The position numbers and the translations under genes were made by a program. A DNA stretch of 64,000 nucleotides from the NCBI GenBank assembly GCA_021732085.1, contig JAKFVQ010000005.1, forward strand, positions 62,001 through 126,000. Reading direction: 5' to 3'. This DNA is from Candidatus Obscuribacterales bacterium. GTDB lineage: Bacteria > Cyanobacteriota > Vampirovibrionia > Obscuribacterales > Obscuribacteraceae. The notes beneath the pieces were generated by a model that worked only from the letters and a program-made list of their open reading frames with translations, was not told the origin of the DNA and made no database searches. Positions 1 through 8,085 of the stretch are shown here, piece by piece. Position 1 is the first letter of the stretch, and every line of letters starts with the position of its first letter.

Positions 1-451
1 CTGTTGTCTGAGTTGTTTGAACTGCGCTTGCTTGCGTTTGCATCGCTGCCTGTTGCTGAGCTTGCATCGCTGCCTGTTGCTGAGCTTGCATCGCTGCTTG
101 TTGCTGAGCTTGCATCGCTGCTTGTTGTTGAGCTTGCATCGTTGCTTGTTGCTGAGCTTGCATCGCGGCTTGTTGTTGCGCTTGCATTGCCGCAAAAACC
201 TCAGGGGAGAGATTTGTCCCTGCAGAAAGCTGCTGTACGTTTAGAAGTGGATGGCTGAGCGTGTTTTCAAGTGGCGCTGGGTAGCTCCCTGCTTCGGCTC
301 CGAGGCTGGCAGATCCCGTCAGATAAGCCATCATGACCCTTTGCTGGCTCTCGAGAAAGCCCAGAGTCAGTGCTAGTGAGGTCCTTTGAAACTCAAGCAA
401 GACTCGCTCGCGAGAATTCAGTGGTGGATTAGCTTTTGGGTTTGAGGACAT
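1..451 (-). CDS. Gln/Ala/Met-repeat protein, N-terminal part (possible PKS-associated linker)
   Basis: This reading frame runs off the left edge, so only the first 150 codons are visible. It starts MSSNPKANPP at an ATG (449-451) with only a weak purine stretch upstream. Residues about 15-45 (SRERVLLEFQRT, then FLESQQRVMMAYL) resemble the linker segments in type I polyketide or PUFA synthases that read 'FL(E/D)xQ..VM.AYL'; this is from memory of the family and is uncertain. From about residue 90 the protein becomes a tandem array of the octapeptide QQQAAMQA, encoded by 24-bp DNA repeats. The rest of the protein lies outside the window, so no catalytic domain can be seen. It could equally be a coiled-coil or low-complexity structural protein. 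The 163 bp between it and the downstream end of the kinase gene hold nothing recognisable. Confidence 0.6.
   Translation of the reverse strand, partial: MSSNPKANPPLNSRERVLLEFQRTSLALTLGFLESQQRVMMAYLTGSASLGAEAGSYPAPLENTLSHPLLNVQQLSAGTNLSPEVFAAMQAQQQAAMQAQQQATMQAQQQAAMQAQQQAAMQAQQQAAMQAQQQAAMQTQASAVQTTQTT
40..183. repeat. Six tandem 24-bp coding repeats
   Basis: Six consecutive 24-bp units of the form GCATCGCTGC(C/T)TGTTG(C/T)TGAGCTT, with a further partial unit to about 193. Read on the minus strand each unit encodes QQQAAMQA. Units differ by one to four bases, mostly third-position or conservative changes (for example one ATG-ACG variant giving QQQATMQA), so the array is kept in frame and is under coding constraint. 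Copy number is likely to vary between strains. Confidence 0.9.
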
Positions 452-614
452 GGATATGCGCCCTGCCGGATGGTACAAGAAGTGTCAAGTATAGCCGTTC
501 TTGGGTCTCTTGCTATTTAACGCCTCTTAAGCTGGAACCCGAACCGCTCATCCATTGGTCGCTCTGGGATTACGCCGGGAAAAAACTGTTTACAATCAAT
601 AATAGGAAGTTCAG

Positions 615-2726
615 CTAGAGCTTTTTGCTTGCCAAGTTGATCTTTCCTGCCAGACTCGAATCGCCTACGTGTTTGGCACAGTCTTCTAATAATTTGGCTG
701 ACTCTTGCTTCGAGCTGTCGTAAATAGTCTCAGCCTCTGACTGCCGTTTTTCAGAACAAAGTTTTTGAAAACCCTTAGCTATTTCTTGCAATTCCGATTT
801 CTTGATTTTTGTTGGTGTCATGTTTTTTGCTAACAGATATTGTTGAAGCGCTTTGGTTCTAAATGCTGTAGGGAGATCGCTATCTAACAGCGCCGCTTCC
901 CACGTCGCCTTAAAAACCGAAATCGCATCTGTCGTATAAGCCGGACTGTCAATTAGAGATTGCCCCGTACTTAACGCTTGAAGCATGTAGATTTTTCTGA
1001 ATCGGCTTGTGTTATATGTTTCTTCGAAGAATTGCGAATACTTTCTGGCATAGTCTTGCACTTCGCGGTGTGGCTTTTTTAGCTGAATGCAATTGATCAT
1101 CATGGAGTTGTAAGTTGTGCTCAGCATGTCGCTTGCTATGTCGCCTATTGATTGAGCGCGTTTGAGTGTTTCTTCATCAAGCTCCAGGGCGCGCGCAAAG
1201 TCGCCTTTCCCCCTGAAGGAGCCTGACTCCGCTAATAGTATCGATATATACATGCGCGGATGGTCCTCGCCAATTTTCTTGGAAATGCGTTTATATTCTT
1301 CCGCTGCTTCAATGCTCTTATTGTATTTTCCTTTCTGCGAATAAATCAATGCTGCATTCATCAGATAAGCCAGTTTTCTTTTGGCCAGTTTCTCGTTGCT
1401 TAATGATGCTTTTGCAAATGCCTCGCTTTCAAGCGCCTTTTGGGTTTCAATTAAATATGGCTCTGCATCTCCGAGCTGCCCTGTTACAATCGATTGCGTC
1501 AGTATGATCAAGGCTTTGATGCGTTGTTCAATTAGTGATGCATTTCCTTCGGTTATCTGCAAACACTGCTTGCATAGTTCGGCTGCCTGTTTGAAGTCGT
1601 TGGCTGTTACTGCGGCTTTTGCTTCATCAATGAGGTCGAGAATGCGGGCAGAATCTTTCGACGCTTTAAGCTGTTTGCGCATTTGCTTTGATTGTTCGTT
1701 TGTGCTCTTTTGGCTGCTTTGACTTTGATGATTCGCAATCGTTCCTGCGATTGCAATTAGTCCGATTACCGCAGCCATGCTGATCGCGCTTACGATTAAG
1801 AGCTTCAATTGTTGTGGTTTTTGACTCGATATCTTGCGGCTGGTTCTTATGCCAGCTTTAATTTCGGATTCAACTTGATTTAATTCTTCCAAAATCTTTG
1901 AAATAGATTGAGGGCGCTTTTCGGGGTCCTTTTGAAGAAGGTCGCTCAGAAGCTCTAGCATTGACGGCGGACACTCAGTTGCAAGTGTATTGATGGCGGG
2001 CAATGCACTTGCGCTTGCGTGCTGGTGTATCAAACCCATAGTGTTTTCAGCTTCGAAAAGCTTTTTGCCGGCTATACACTCGTAAAGTATGCAACCTATT
2101 GCGTAAAAGTCTGATCGAGTGTCAGCTTTTCTTCCTCCACATTGTTCGGGGCTCATATAATCGGCTGTCCCAACCAGATCGCCGGTGAGTGTCAATCTCT
2201 GAGATTCGCGCTCGTCCGTGATGGATTCTTTTGATAGGCCAAAATCGAGAACCTTAACCCAATCTGGTTCGGGCCTTGCCACTAGCATTACGTTTTCTGG
2301 TTTGAGATCTCTGTGAACTATGCCGTGCTCGTGTGCCTTAGCAACTGCCACGCATATTTGTTTGATTATATTGAGGGTCCGGGTTAGACCGAGTTTGCCC
2401 GAATCTTGGAGTGACTTTCGAAGGGTGACGCCAGTCACATATTCAAATACCGCATAAGGTTGTCCTTCGTCCGAAATGGCAGCATTGTAGAAAGTAATTA
2501 TGTGCTCGTTCGACAGCTTTGCAAGATTTGCGCATTCTCGAATGAAGCGCTTTCTGAATTCATCGTTTTCAATGAGTGATGGATGCAAGAGCTTTAATGC
2601 GACTATGCGATCGGCATCAGTCTGTTCGGCCAGGTAAACGGAGCCCATTCCTCCTTCGCCAAGCTTGCGCACGATTTTATAGCGTCCCTGAAAGACTGAA
2701 GATTCTGCCAGCGAAATTCCCGACAT
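615..2726 (-). CDS. Ser/Thr protein kinase, PknB-like, with TPR-like sensor region
   Basis: A eukaryote-like Ser/Thr kinase of about 703 residues. The kinase domain fills roughly residues 14-285 and shows a glycine loop (GEGGMGSVY), the ATP-binding lysine in VALKLL, the catalytic loop HRDLKPENVM, DFGLS, and MSPEQ as the APE-like motif. A single hydrophobic segment (about residues 310-335) predicts a membrane anchor, and the remaining ~370 residues are helical and TPR-like, so they are probably extracytoplasmic. The longest frame begins at a GTG (2750), but the ATG at 2726 has GAGG eight bases upstream and is preferred. It is a paralogue in architecture of the kinase at 37725-40262. The substrate is unknown; such kinases usually signal through FHA-domain or regulatory proteins. 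Confidence 0.93.
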   Translation of the reverse strand: MSGISLAESSVFQGRYKIVRKLGEGGMGSVYLAEQTDADRIVALKLLHPSLIENDEFRKRFIRECANLAKLSNEHIITFYNAAISDEGQPYAVFEYVTGVTLRKSLQDSGKLGLTRTLNIIKQICVAVAKAHEHGIVHRDLKPENVMLVARPEPDWVKVLDFGLSKESITDERESQRLTLTGDLVGTADYMSPEQCGGRKADTRSDFYAIGCILYECIAGKKLFEAENTMGLIHQHASASALPAINTLATECPPSMLELLSDLLQKDPEKRPQSISKILEELNQVESEIKAGIRTSRKISSQKPQQLKLLIVSAISMAAVIGLIAIAGTIANHQSQSSQKSTNEQSKQMRKQLKASKDSARILDLIDEAKAAVTANDFKQAAELCKQCLQITEGNASLIEQRIKALIILTQSIVTGQLGDAEPYLIETQKALESEAFAKASLSNEKLAKRKLAYLMNAALIYSQKGKYNKSIEAAEEYKRISKKIGEDHPRMYISILLAESGSFRGKGDFARALELDEETLKRAQSIGDIASDMLSTTYNSMMINCIQLKKPHREVQDYARKYSQFFEETYNTSRFRKIYMLQALSTGQSLIDSPAYTTDAISVFKATWEAALLDSDLPTAFRTKALQQYLLAKNMTPTKIKKSELQEIAKGFQKLCSEKRQSEAETIYDSSKQESAKLLEDCAKHVGDSSLAGKINLASKKL

Positions 2727-2791
2727 CCAAATAGCCTCTCTGTTCTTCACAAGATTAGCAGATTTGCTGGTGAATGCTTGGCTATGCGCAA

Positions 2792-3394
2792 TTAGTTACG
2801 CTGTTTCAATTTCACAGATATATCGAATGTCGGTCTGCCATCCTTGCGTACGTTAACGTCCGGAGTAAGAACAACTTCTACATGCGGGAGCGTTTTGAGA
2901 ACTTTCTGCACTGCCTCCTCCTTTGGGCTCAATGTTGGCGGATGAATTTGAGGAAGCGTGGCGCCACCCCCACTTTCGCCGCTTCTTCCCTGCAGCTTCA
3001 AAATGGGCGCCCAGGCTTCGGGACCTTTCTGTAGGATTGCTTCCGCCAGCTTCCGATCAACTGTTGGCAAAATCTCTTTGGTTGCATATTCGTCGTTTTC
3101 GGTTCGTTGTCGATCCCTCATGGCGGCTCCGATGCATTGTGACGCAGCAACTGCCAGTTTGCTGGCGTTTACTGGTGGATCCAGGAGAAGGCGGTTCTCG
3201 ATGGTGGTGCCAATAAAGGTTTTTGACAAAGCAAGGTCTCGGAGTAGCGCTTGTTGAGCTTTTGAAGCGACCTTCCCACCGCTGGAATCGTCTCTCATGA
3301 AATCGTTAAGTTCTTGGAAGGACAATTCCGATTTCGATCTGATTCCCGGAAAGGCTTCGTCGCATTTTCGTAGATATTCTTGTTCGCTAGGCAT
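2792..3394 (-). CDS. 'AFPGI' family protein, copy 1
   Basis: I do not recognise a named family. The protein (about 200 residues, starting MPSEQEYLRKC) shares an N-terminal block, (E/D)(Q/R)E(Y/F/I)xx(K/L)C..(A/T)FPGI, and a C-terminal block ending in a hydrophobic 'F-(D/Y)-I-(S/G)-(V/I)' strand with the proteins at 3567-4133 and 50253-50834. There is no signal peptide or membrane segment, so it is probably cytoplasmic. The ATG at 3394 has GGAG six bases upstream and aligns with the starts of the paralogues; the longer frame begins at a TTG (3442). Its stop is 65 bp from the kinase start on the same strand, so it could be the first gene of a kinase operon. Function unknown. Confidence 0.8.
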   Translation of the reverse strand: MPSEQEYLRKCDEAFPGIRSKSELSFQELNDFMRDDSSGGKVASKAQQALLRDLALSKTFIGTTIENRLLLDPPVNASKLAVAASQCIGAAMRDRQRTENDEYATKEILPTVDRKLAEAILQKGPEAWAPILKLQGRSGESGGGATLPQIHPPTLSPKEEAVQKVLKTLPHVEVVLTPDVNVRKDGRPTFDISVKLKQRN

Positions 3395-3566
3395 TGGCGG
3401 CTCCGTCTGTGATTTCACTTTCAAATTTCTTTGTGCTTTCAACTGGATTCAAAGACAATTTGTAGGTTCTGACTTCCCTCTTTCTGGGGAAACTCTGCTT
3501 CTTTGCACTCTTTCGTGAGCTCCATTCAGCACACACATTTGCGATGTTTTTTTTGAGTGACAAATG

Positions 3567-4133
3567 CTATTTGATTTGTGTTTTCAGTTTGATTGAAATG
3601 TAGAATTTGGGTTGTTCACGTTCTGATTTGGTTGTTCCTCTTGTGATTGAGGCTTCTAATTCTGGATGCTTGCGTAGCGCGTCCATAAGAACTTGTTCTT
3701 TGGTACTTAGAACGGGAGGGTCCCATTCGTAACTGGCTTCGCGTACAGGTCTCCATGCCGCTGGTCCTTCGAGCGTGTGAATCGGAACGGAGGCATTCCA
3801 ACTGCCTTTGGTTAATATAGTTGCCGCCAGTCTTTCATTTCCTGCTTTGATAATCTCGTCTGCAAATGCGTTATATGATTTTCTTTCCTTGTCCATGCGA
3901 TCAAGGAATTCCTGGCGTTTGCATTCAATGGCAACTGCAGTAAGTTTGGGTAATGTCGCTGGCTCCGAGAGAGACATTTTTTCCATTAATCTGATTTGTG
4001 CGGAGGAGGTCTTAGCACCATCAGCCAGCTGAACAAGTAGTCCGTCATGAAAAGTTGTATTTTTGTCTGAAGTGTTTTCTATACCTGGAAAAGCTTCAGG
4101 GCAGAGTCTGAGAAATTCTTGGTCAGCAGTCAT
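3567..4133 (-). CDS. 'AFPGI' family protein, copy 2
   Basis: Paralogue of the preceding gene in tandem on the same strand, about 188 residues. It begins MTADQEFLRLCPEAFPGIEN, which aligns with MPSEQEYLRKCDEAFPGI of copy 1. Both share a mid-protein RLA(A/E)(T/A)IL.KG segment and a C-terminal PPVLS.KE.VL..L.KHPE motif before the final FYISIKLK strand. The ATG at 4133 has GGGAGG four bases upstream; a second ATG at 4145 is possible. Sequence divergence from copy 1 is high, so this is an old duplication. No enzyme motif is visible. The third family member lies 46 kb away and on the other strand. Confidence 0.8.
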   Translation of the reverse strand: MTADQEFLRLCPEAFPGIENTSDKNTTFHDGLLVQLADGAKTSSAQIRLMEKMSLSEPATLPKLTAVAIECKRQEFLDRMDKERKSYNAFADEIIKAGNERLAATILTKGSWNASVPIHTLEGPAAWRPVREASYEWDPPVLSTKEQVLMDALRKHPELEASITRGTTKSEREQPKFYISIKLKTQIK

Positions 4134-4477
4134 GGAACCTCCCATGAAAGGGTCGGGGATCCAATGCCTTTACCTAGTTGAGCTTAGCGCAGTAGCCATG
4201 AATCTGCAATGAAGCGAATACGATGAAGTTTTGGGATTTAGCCAACTGCAAGCCAAGTTTCGAGACGCGCTACAGAAATTTTCCAACCTTTTTCATTTGG
4301 ATTGCCGTTGCAGTTTTGTGAGAAAAGGAATTGGAAATGCAGTTCTAGTGCTTGCAGGAACTGCGTTTGAGCAAAGCATGATTGCTGCCGAGCTTAAATA
4401 AAAAGAGCCGCAGCTCTACGGGGGCGGAGCTGCGGTTCAGGCGGAGTACTTAGATCAATTATCCGGAAGTAGCCGAA
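4134..4477. other. Intergenic stretch with one terminator
   Basis: Apart from the hairpin at 4398-4435 I see nothing coding or structured in this 344-bp gap between two minus-strand genes. It probably holds the promoter for the downstream AFPGI gene. Confidence 0.5.
4398..4435 (-). terminator. Rho-independent terminator after the LRV-repeat gene
   Basis: Read on the minus strand, arms CCGCAGCTC and GAGCTGCGG (4408-4416 and 4427-4435) form a GC-rich hairpin followed by CTCTTTTTATTT. It lies about 40 bases beyond the stop of the minus-strand gene at 4478. Confidence 0.8.
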
Positions 4478-4852
4478 TTATTGTCTTCGTGCCCTACGCA
4501 TTTTCATTGTCTCGTGTGCTTTGCATGAGACATATGGATTGTCGTCGTCAGCCAGTCCTGTGAGGATTTCCTCCGGTGTGTCGGGATTCTCGGCTACTGC
4601 AAAACGGACTGTGGCTTGCTCATCTTGAGCTAGTTGCTCGAGCACTGAATATGATACTATCGGGTTGAGCGCTACGTTCAATCTGACATCCCAATGTCCA
4701 TCGTTGGACAAAAGTTGTAGTATCGAATCTGGTGTATGCGGATTGCCGGCTACCTGACGTCTAATCATCGGGTCGGAGGCTGACGCAAGCCGCTCTAGCA
4801 CCTTGGATGGTGTGTGCGGGTTGCTAGCAATGACGTAATAGACATCTGACAT
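4478..4852 (-). CDS. LRV/HEAT-like repeat protein
   Basis: A 124-residue protein made almost wholly of four repeats of about 26 residues, each opening with (A)xNP.(T)P..(V/I)L..L and closing with an (V/I)R..V pattern: ASNPHTPSKVLERL, AGNPHTPDSILQLL, ALNPIVSYSVLEQL and AENPDTPEEILTGL. This is the signature of leucine-rich repeat variant (LRV) domains, which stack as paired helices and act as protein-binding surfaces. The N-terminal Fe-S cysteine cluster known from the Azotobacter LRV protein is absent. The start has AGGAG eight bases upstream. It ends in a basic tail (MKMRRARRQ). The partner is unknown. Confidence 0.88.
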   Translation of the reverse strand: MSDVYYVIASNPHTPSKVLERLASASDPMIRRQVAGNPHTPDSILQLLSNDGHWDVRLNVALNPIVSYSVLEQLAQDEQATVRFAVAENPDTPEEILTGLADDDNPYVSCKAHETMKMRRARRQ

Positions 4853-5661
4853 TTTGTTATCTCCTAGTTCTTTTCTCTGTTAGTTCCTTTATGTAAGTTG
4901 CTGGACTTACTCGGGTTGCCCATTTGCCTTTAAGTGTTGTTGTCTGTGGTGTAACTCTTTGCGTGAGAAGTTCGTGTAGTTGGTTAATCGTAGTTGGTTG
5001 CCCGTCCTTCTCATGCTCTGTTTTATGTCTCCTCTATTAGGTTCCTGGTGCTTTTCTGGATCTATGTTTCGTGGACCTCTCCATTTTTATCTTGAGCACT
5101 ATTATCTAAATTGTTTTCTTGGTTTGTTTGTCTCGCTATTGAAGCGAATGAAATGTTGCTCCCATCCGCTCCAATTGCGAGGGCTCCCGAACCCATCTCC
5201 TCTGACAGAGTCAACTCAGTTTCCGTGCGATTGATTCGCGTACCTCAATCTCCTTTTCTAGAGTCATTCCGTATTGTTTGCAGTTTGTTCGCGTACCTCA
5301 CATCTCCTTGTTAGATTTATTTGGTATTTGTTTCGTTGCTCTGCGTACGTCAACTCCCCTTTCTGGAGTGTTTATCTTTGAGTTTATTCGGTTTCCGTGC
5401 GGTTGATTCGCGTACCTCAATCTCCTTTTCTAGCTAGAGTCATTCCGTGTTGTTTGCAGTTTGTTCGCGTACCTCACATCTCCTTCTAGAGTCATTCCGT
5501 GTCGTTTGCAGTTTGTTCGCGTACTTCACGTCTCCTTGCTGGATTTATTTAGTATTTGTTTCGTTGCTCTGCCTTACGTTACCTCTCCTTTCCTGGAGTC
5601 GGTCGGTATTCTTCGCGGTTGATCCGCCTCATCTCTTTTCGTCTTTCCGAAAACCTCGTGT
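4853..5661. other. 809-bp non-coding region holding a 54-bp repeat array
   Basis: No convincing gene is visible. The plus strand is strongly pyrimidine- and T-rich, which produces several meaningless open frames. The right-hand two-thirds (about 5130-5650) is occupied by degenerate direct repeats described separately. The minus strand upstream of the LRV-repeat gene should carry its promoter. Confidence 0.6.
5130..5650. repeat. Degenerate direct-repeat array, about 54-bp period, 8-9 units
   Basis: A core of the form TTCGCGTACCTCA(C)A(A/T)TCTCCTT recurs at 5235, 5288, 5341, 5407, 5464, 5517, about 5570 and about 5624, with a weaker unit near 5183. Spacing is 53, 53, 66, 57, 53, 53 and 54 bp. 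Between cores, stretches such as CTAGAGTCATTCCGTGTTG and TTTATTTGGTATTTGTTTC also recur. On the minus strand each core reads AAGGAGAT(T/G)TGAGGTACGCGAA, which begins with a Shine-Dalgarno-like string but has no following ATG. The array lies between the stop of the response-regulator gene and the LRV-repeat gene. It is not a CRISPR: the units are contiguous and degenerate and there are no unique spacers. Confidence 0.8.
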
Positions 5662-6183
5662 CTACATTTTCATGCTGTTGTTGTTGGCGTTGTTATTTGC
5701 ATTCTGTTGCGGTGGCAAAGGTGTTTTCGGAATCTGCCGGCTGGGCTTGCGAATTCTTACTTTGTTGCTGGTACCTGCCAGAGCCCATAAATCATTTATT
5801 GCTTCCAGCACGTCATACAATTTCTCTGCGTTTACAGGCTTAGACAGGAAGAAAGTAAGGTGCGTACGCAGAGCGCGCTCGTGGTCATTTCTTTCATCGG
5901 ATACTGTAAGCAACACGACTGGAATTTCTTTCTCTTTCAAGAAGACCTTCATCTCATCAAGGAATTCATGTCCGTCCTTTCTCGGCATGTTGAGATCCAG
6001 GATGATCAGATCGGGTTGCTCTTCCTTTTGATACTCGTCTTGTCGTTTCAGAAACTTGATCGCTTGTTCGCCGTCTGAGACCGTTTTGAGATTGACCATT
6101 ATGTGGCAGTCAAAGAGAGCTTCTTCGACGAGCCTGACATCAGCCTCATGATCTTCGACTAGCAGTATTTTTAGTACTTTCAT
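5662..6183 (-). CDS. Single-domain response regulator, Rcp1-like
   Basis: A CheY-like receiver of about 173 residues with no output domain. Visible receiver residues are the acidic pair in VEDHEAD, the phospho-acceptor Asp in ILDLNMP, a conserved Thr in LLTVS, and the Lys in SKPVN. Single receivers of this type (Rcp1 family) act as phosphotransfer partners of cyanobacterial-type histidine kinases. The C-terminus is an Asn/Gln/Pro-rich low-complexity tail. The longest frame starts upstream inside the kinase gene, but the ATG at 6183 has GGAGGG ten bases upstream and directly precedes the receiver fold. Its start lies 19 bp past the kinase stop, so the two are one operon. Confidence 0.92.
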   Translation of the reverse strand: MKVLKILLVEDHEADVRLVEEALFDCHIMVNLKTVSDGEQAIKFLKRQDEYQKEEQPDLIILDLNMPRKDGHEFLDEMKVFLKEKEIPVVLLTVSDERNDHERALRTHLTFFLSKPVNAEKLYDVLEAINDLWALAGTSNKVRIRKPSRQIPKTPLPPQQNANNNANNNSMKM

Positions 6184-6202
6184 TGTTGAATTCCCTCCGG
6201 AA

Positions 6203-7411
6203 TTAGCTGCACGGGATGGTGAAGTAGAAGTGGGAGCCTTTCCCCATTTCGGATTCAACCCATATTGCACCGTTATGTTGGTCTACGATAGCTTTGCAGA
6301 TTGCCAGGCCCAGACCGCTTCCCGGGTATTTCTGCGAGGAATGGAGGCGCTTGAACATTCCGAAAATTCGTTCCTTATACTCTGGCTCAATTCCAATGCC
6401 GTTATCTTGAATATCAAATCTCCAGAATCGGTCGTATTTCTCTGCAGAGATATGAATTCTCGGCGCACTGTCGTTTTGAAACTTCAGTGCGTTTCCTATC
6501 AAGTTTTGGAAGAGCTGGGTTAGCAGCACTCGATTGGCGTATATGTCTGGAAGGTACCCGCGCGATATGACTGCGCCGGTGTCCATTATCCGTTGCTCGA
6601 GATTCGCACAAGCATCATCGAGAGCCGATGAGACATTTACCACTTCGAAACGCTTTGTGGAATGTGTAACAGTTGCGTGTTCCAAAATTCCTTTGATTAA
6701 ACGTTCCATGCGGCCTGTGGCATCATCGATGTACTTGAGGAAGTCCTTTCCGTTTTCGTCAAGCGCCTCCTTATAGCGCGAGTTGAGAAGCCCAACGTAA
6801 CCTTGTAGGACACGCAACGGCTCTTGCAGATCATGAGACGCTATGCGTGCGAATTGTTGCAGCATTGCGTTGGATCTTCCCAACTCTTCTACGGTTCTTC
6901 TAAGTTTGTCTTCAGTGATTCGTTGCTTTTCCGCCTCCTCGGAAAGCTTCTTATTACTGGCTGCCAGCTCTCTGGTTCTTTCCTCTACTTTGCTCTCCAG
7001 ATCACTTGCATATTCTCTTAGCTTCGATGTTTGGTAGCTCGTTAGAACTACCGCTGGAAACAGCACTGCAAATGCAAGTGCGTGTTGCCAGATTAGCTGG
7101 AAGGCGGGCGGAGCGACGAATGCGTCGAAGCCTAGAACACTGATTATGCCTGCCCAAATTGCCGGTCCAAGGGTCATTCGGTATGCCAGCAAAAACGTTG
7201 TAGCAAAATAGAGCATAATCGCGTCGTCTTGACTGATCCACGCTTCGCCCAGAATACAGATGTATGTGCAAGCTACGACCGACAACGTTGCAATTCCGTA
7301 TTGAAAAAATGCTTTCGGCAGCCGCGCAAGAGATACAGATTTGGCTACTTTCCGCACCTCGTCATTTACGAGATGGCTTTTTTGTGGGGCGATTTTTGTG
7401 AGGCTTGTCAT
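6203..7411 (-). CDS. Membrane sensor histidine kinase, DUF4118-like + HisKA
   Basis: A sensor kinase of about 402 residues from the ATG at 7411 (GAGG about 12 bases upstream; a longer frame reaches 7555). The N-terminal third holds several hydrophobic helices with the 'YFATTFLLAYR.TLGPAIWAGIISVLGFDAFVAPP'-type pattern of the DUF4118/KdpD membrane module, here spread over about residues 40-125. A coiled coil (LESKVEERTRELA) leads to the dimerisation domain with the phospho-acceptor His in ASHDLQEPLRVL, then the ATPase domain with N-box NLIGNALKF, DNGIGI and SGLGLAI. It is translated just before the single-domain regulator at 5662-6183, its likely partner. The signal is unknown. The tandem repeats upstream (7579-7982) sit where its promoter should be. 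Confidence 0.9.
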   Translation of the reverse strand: MTSLTKIAPQKSHLVNDEVRKVAKSVSLARLPKAFFQYGIATLSVVACTYICILGEAWISQDDAIMLYFATTFLLAYRMTLGPAIWAGIISVLGFDAFVAPPAFQLIWQHALAFAVLFPAVVLTSYQTSKLREYASDLESKVEERTRELAASNKKLSEEAEKQRITEDKLRRTVEELGRSNAMLQQFARIASHDLQEPLRVLQGYVGLLNSRYKEALDENGKDFLKYIDDATGRMERLIKGILEHATVTHSTKRFEVVNVSSALDDACANLEQRIMDTGAVISRGYLPDIYANRVLLTQLFQNLIGNALKFQNDSAPRIHISAEKYDRFWRFDIQDNGIGIEPEYKERIFGMFKRLHSSQKYPGSGLGLAICKAIVDQHNGAIWVESEMGKGSHFYFTIPCS

Positions 7412-7673
7412 TTCTTTGTATCCTCTTCCAACGCTTCTATAGTATTCCTGCGCTGTGAGGAGCGTGTGGATTACTCGTGAGGAACCCGTGAGGATGCCGG
7501 TTTTTATACGGAGCAAGAACGCATCGATTTCGAAGATTCGAGACGCAGTTCGCACTCGTCCAAAATATTCGGTGCACTAGGTTTTATTGTGTGGGGATTT
7601 TTCGCCGCGCAATAAATGCCGCCTCTACACCTTTTGCCAACAATCCAAAAGTGAATAAGAAATAGTTGTCAAA

Positions 7674-7720
7674 TATGTCGTATACGACATATCGCTCTGG
7701 AATATGTCGTATACGACATA
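7674..7720. promoter_or_regulatory. Double palindrome / hairpin in repeat unit 1
   Basis: Arms 7674-7692 and 7702-7720 are perfect 19-base complements separated by the nine bases CGCTCTGGA. Each arm also contains the palindrome ATGTCGTATACGACAT, so it could be two dimeric operator sites or one long hairpin. Confidence 0.75.
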
Positions 7721-7875
7721 AAAAACAGATGTCAATTATTCAGTTTTGGCGGTCCTGAAAGATTCGCGGTTCTGCGAGCTAGGCTTTATTGTGTGGGGAT
7801 TTTTCGCCGCGCAATAAATGTCGCCTCTCCACATTTTGCCAACAATCGAAAAGTGAATAAGAAATAGTTGTCAAA

Positions 7876-7922
7876 TATGTCGAATACGACATATCGCTCT
7901 GGAATATGTCGTATTCGACATA
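7876..7922. promoter_or_regulatory. Covarying hairpin in repeat unit 2
   Basis: Arms 7876-7894 and 7904-7922 are again perfect 19-base complements around the same nine-base loop. Relative to unit 1 the left arm changed to GTCGAATACGAC and the right arm to GTCGTATTCGAC: the changes restore pairing between the arms while destroying each arm's own palindrome. Confidence 0.75.
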
Positions 7923-8085
7923 AAAAACAGATGTCAATTATTCAGTTTTGGCGGTCCTGAAAACTTCGCGGTTCTGCGGGTCCTGCTGAAAGTTGCGGAT
8001 GGATTGAGTTTGGTTTTACCCAGAGCTAAGAGCTGTTGGACGATGAACTAGTAGTCTTAACCTGGGTGTTTGGCTTGGACTTGAT

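Larger units (their letters stand above)
7579..7982. repeat. Two tandem 202-bp direct repeats
   Basis: Unit 1 (7579-7780) and unit 2 (7781-7982) are nearly identical, starting AGG(T/C)TTTATTGTGTGGGGAT and ending TTCGCGGTTCTGCG. Each contains a long inverted repeat of ATGTCG(T/A)AT-type sequence. The few differences between units include two paired changes inside the inverted repeats. No open frame is shared. The repeats lie between the stop of the PLD-XRE gene and the start of the histidine kinase gene, so they overlie the kinase promoter region. Confidence 0.93.

Noticed and set aside
4..258. Plus-strand Leu/Ala-rich ORF
   Set aside because: It is the complement of the in-frame QQQAAMQA repeats of a minus-strand gene that starts with a clear ATG at 451.
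5130..5650. CRISPR array in the 54-bp repeat region
   Set aside because: The units are contiguous and degenerate, with no unique spacers of constant length and no cas genes nearby.
5447..6031. Plus-strand Phe/Leu/Ser-rich ORF
   Set aside because: It overlaps the response-regulator gene on the other strand and the T-rich repeat array; the composition reflects pyrimidine bias, not a protein.
7579..7982. Insertion sequence ends
   Set aside because: There is no transposase frame, no target-site duplication that I can identify, and the copies are direct rather than inverted.
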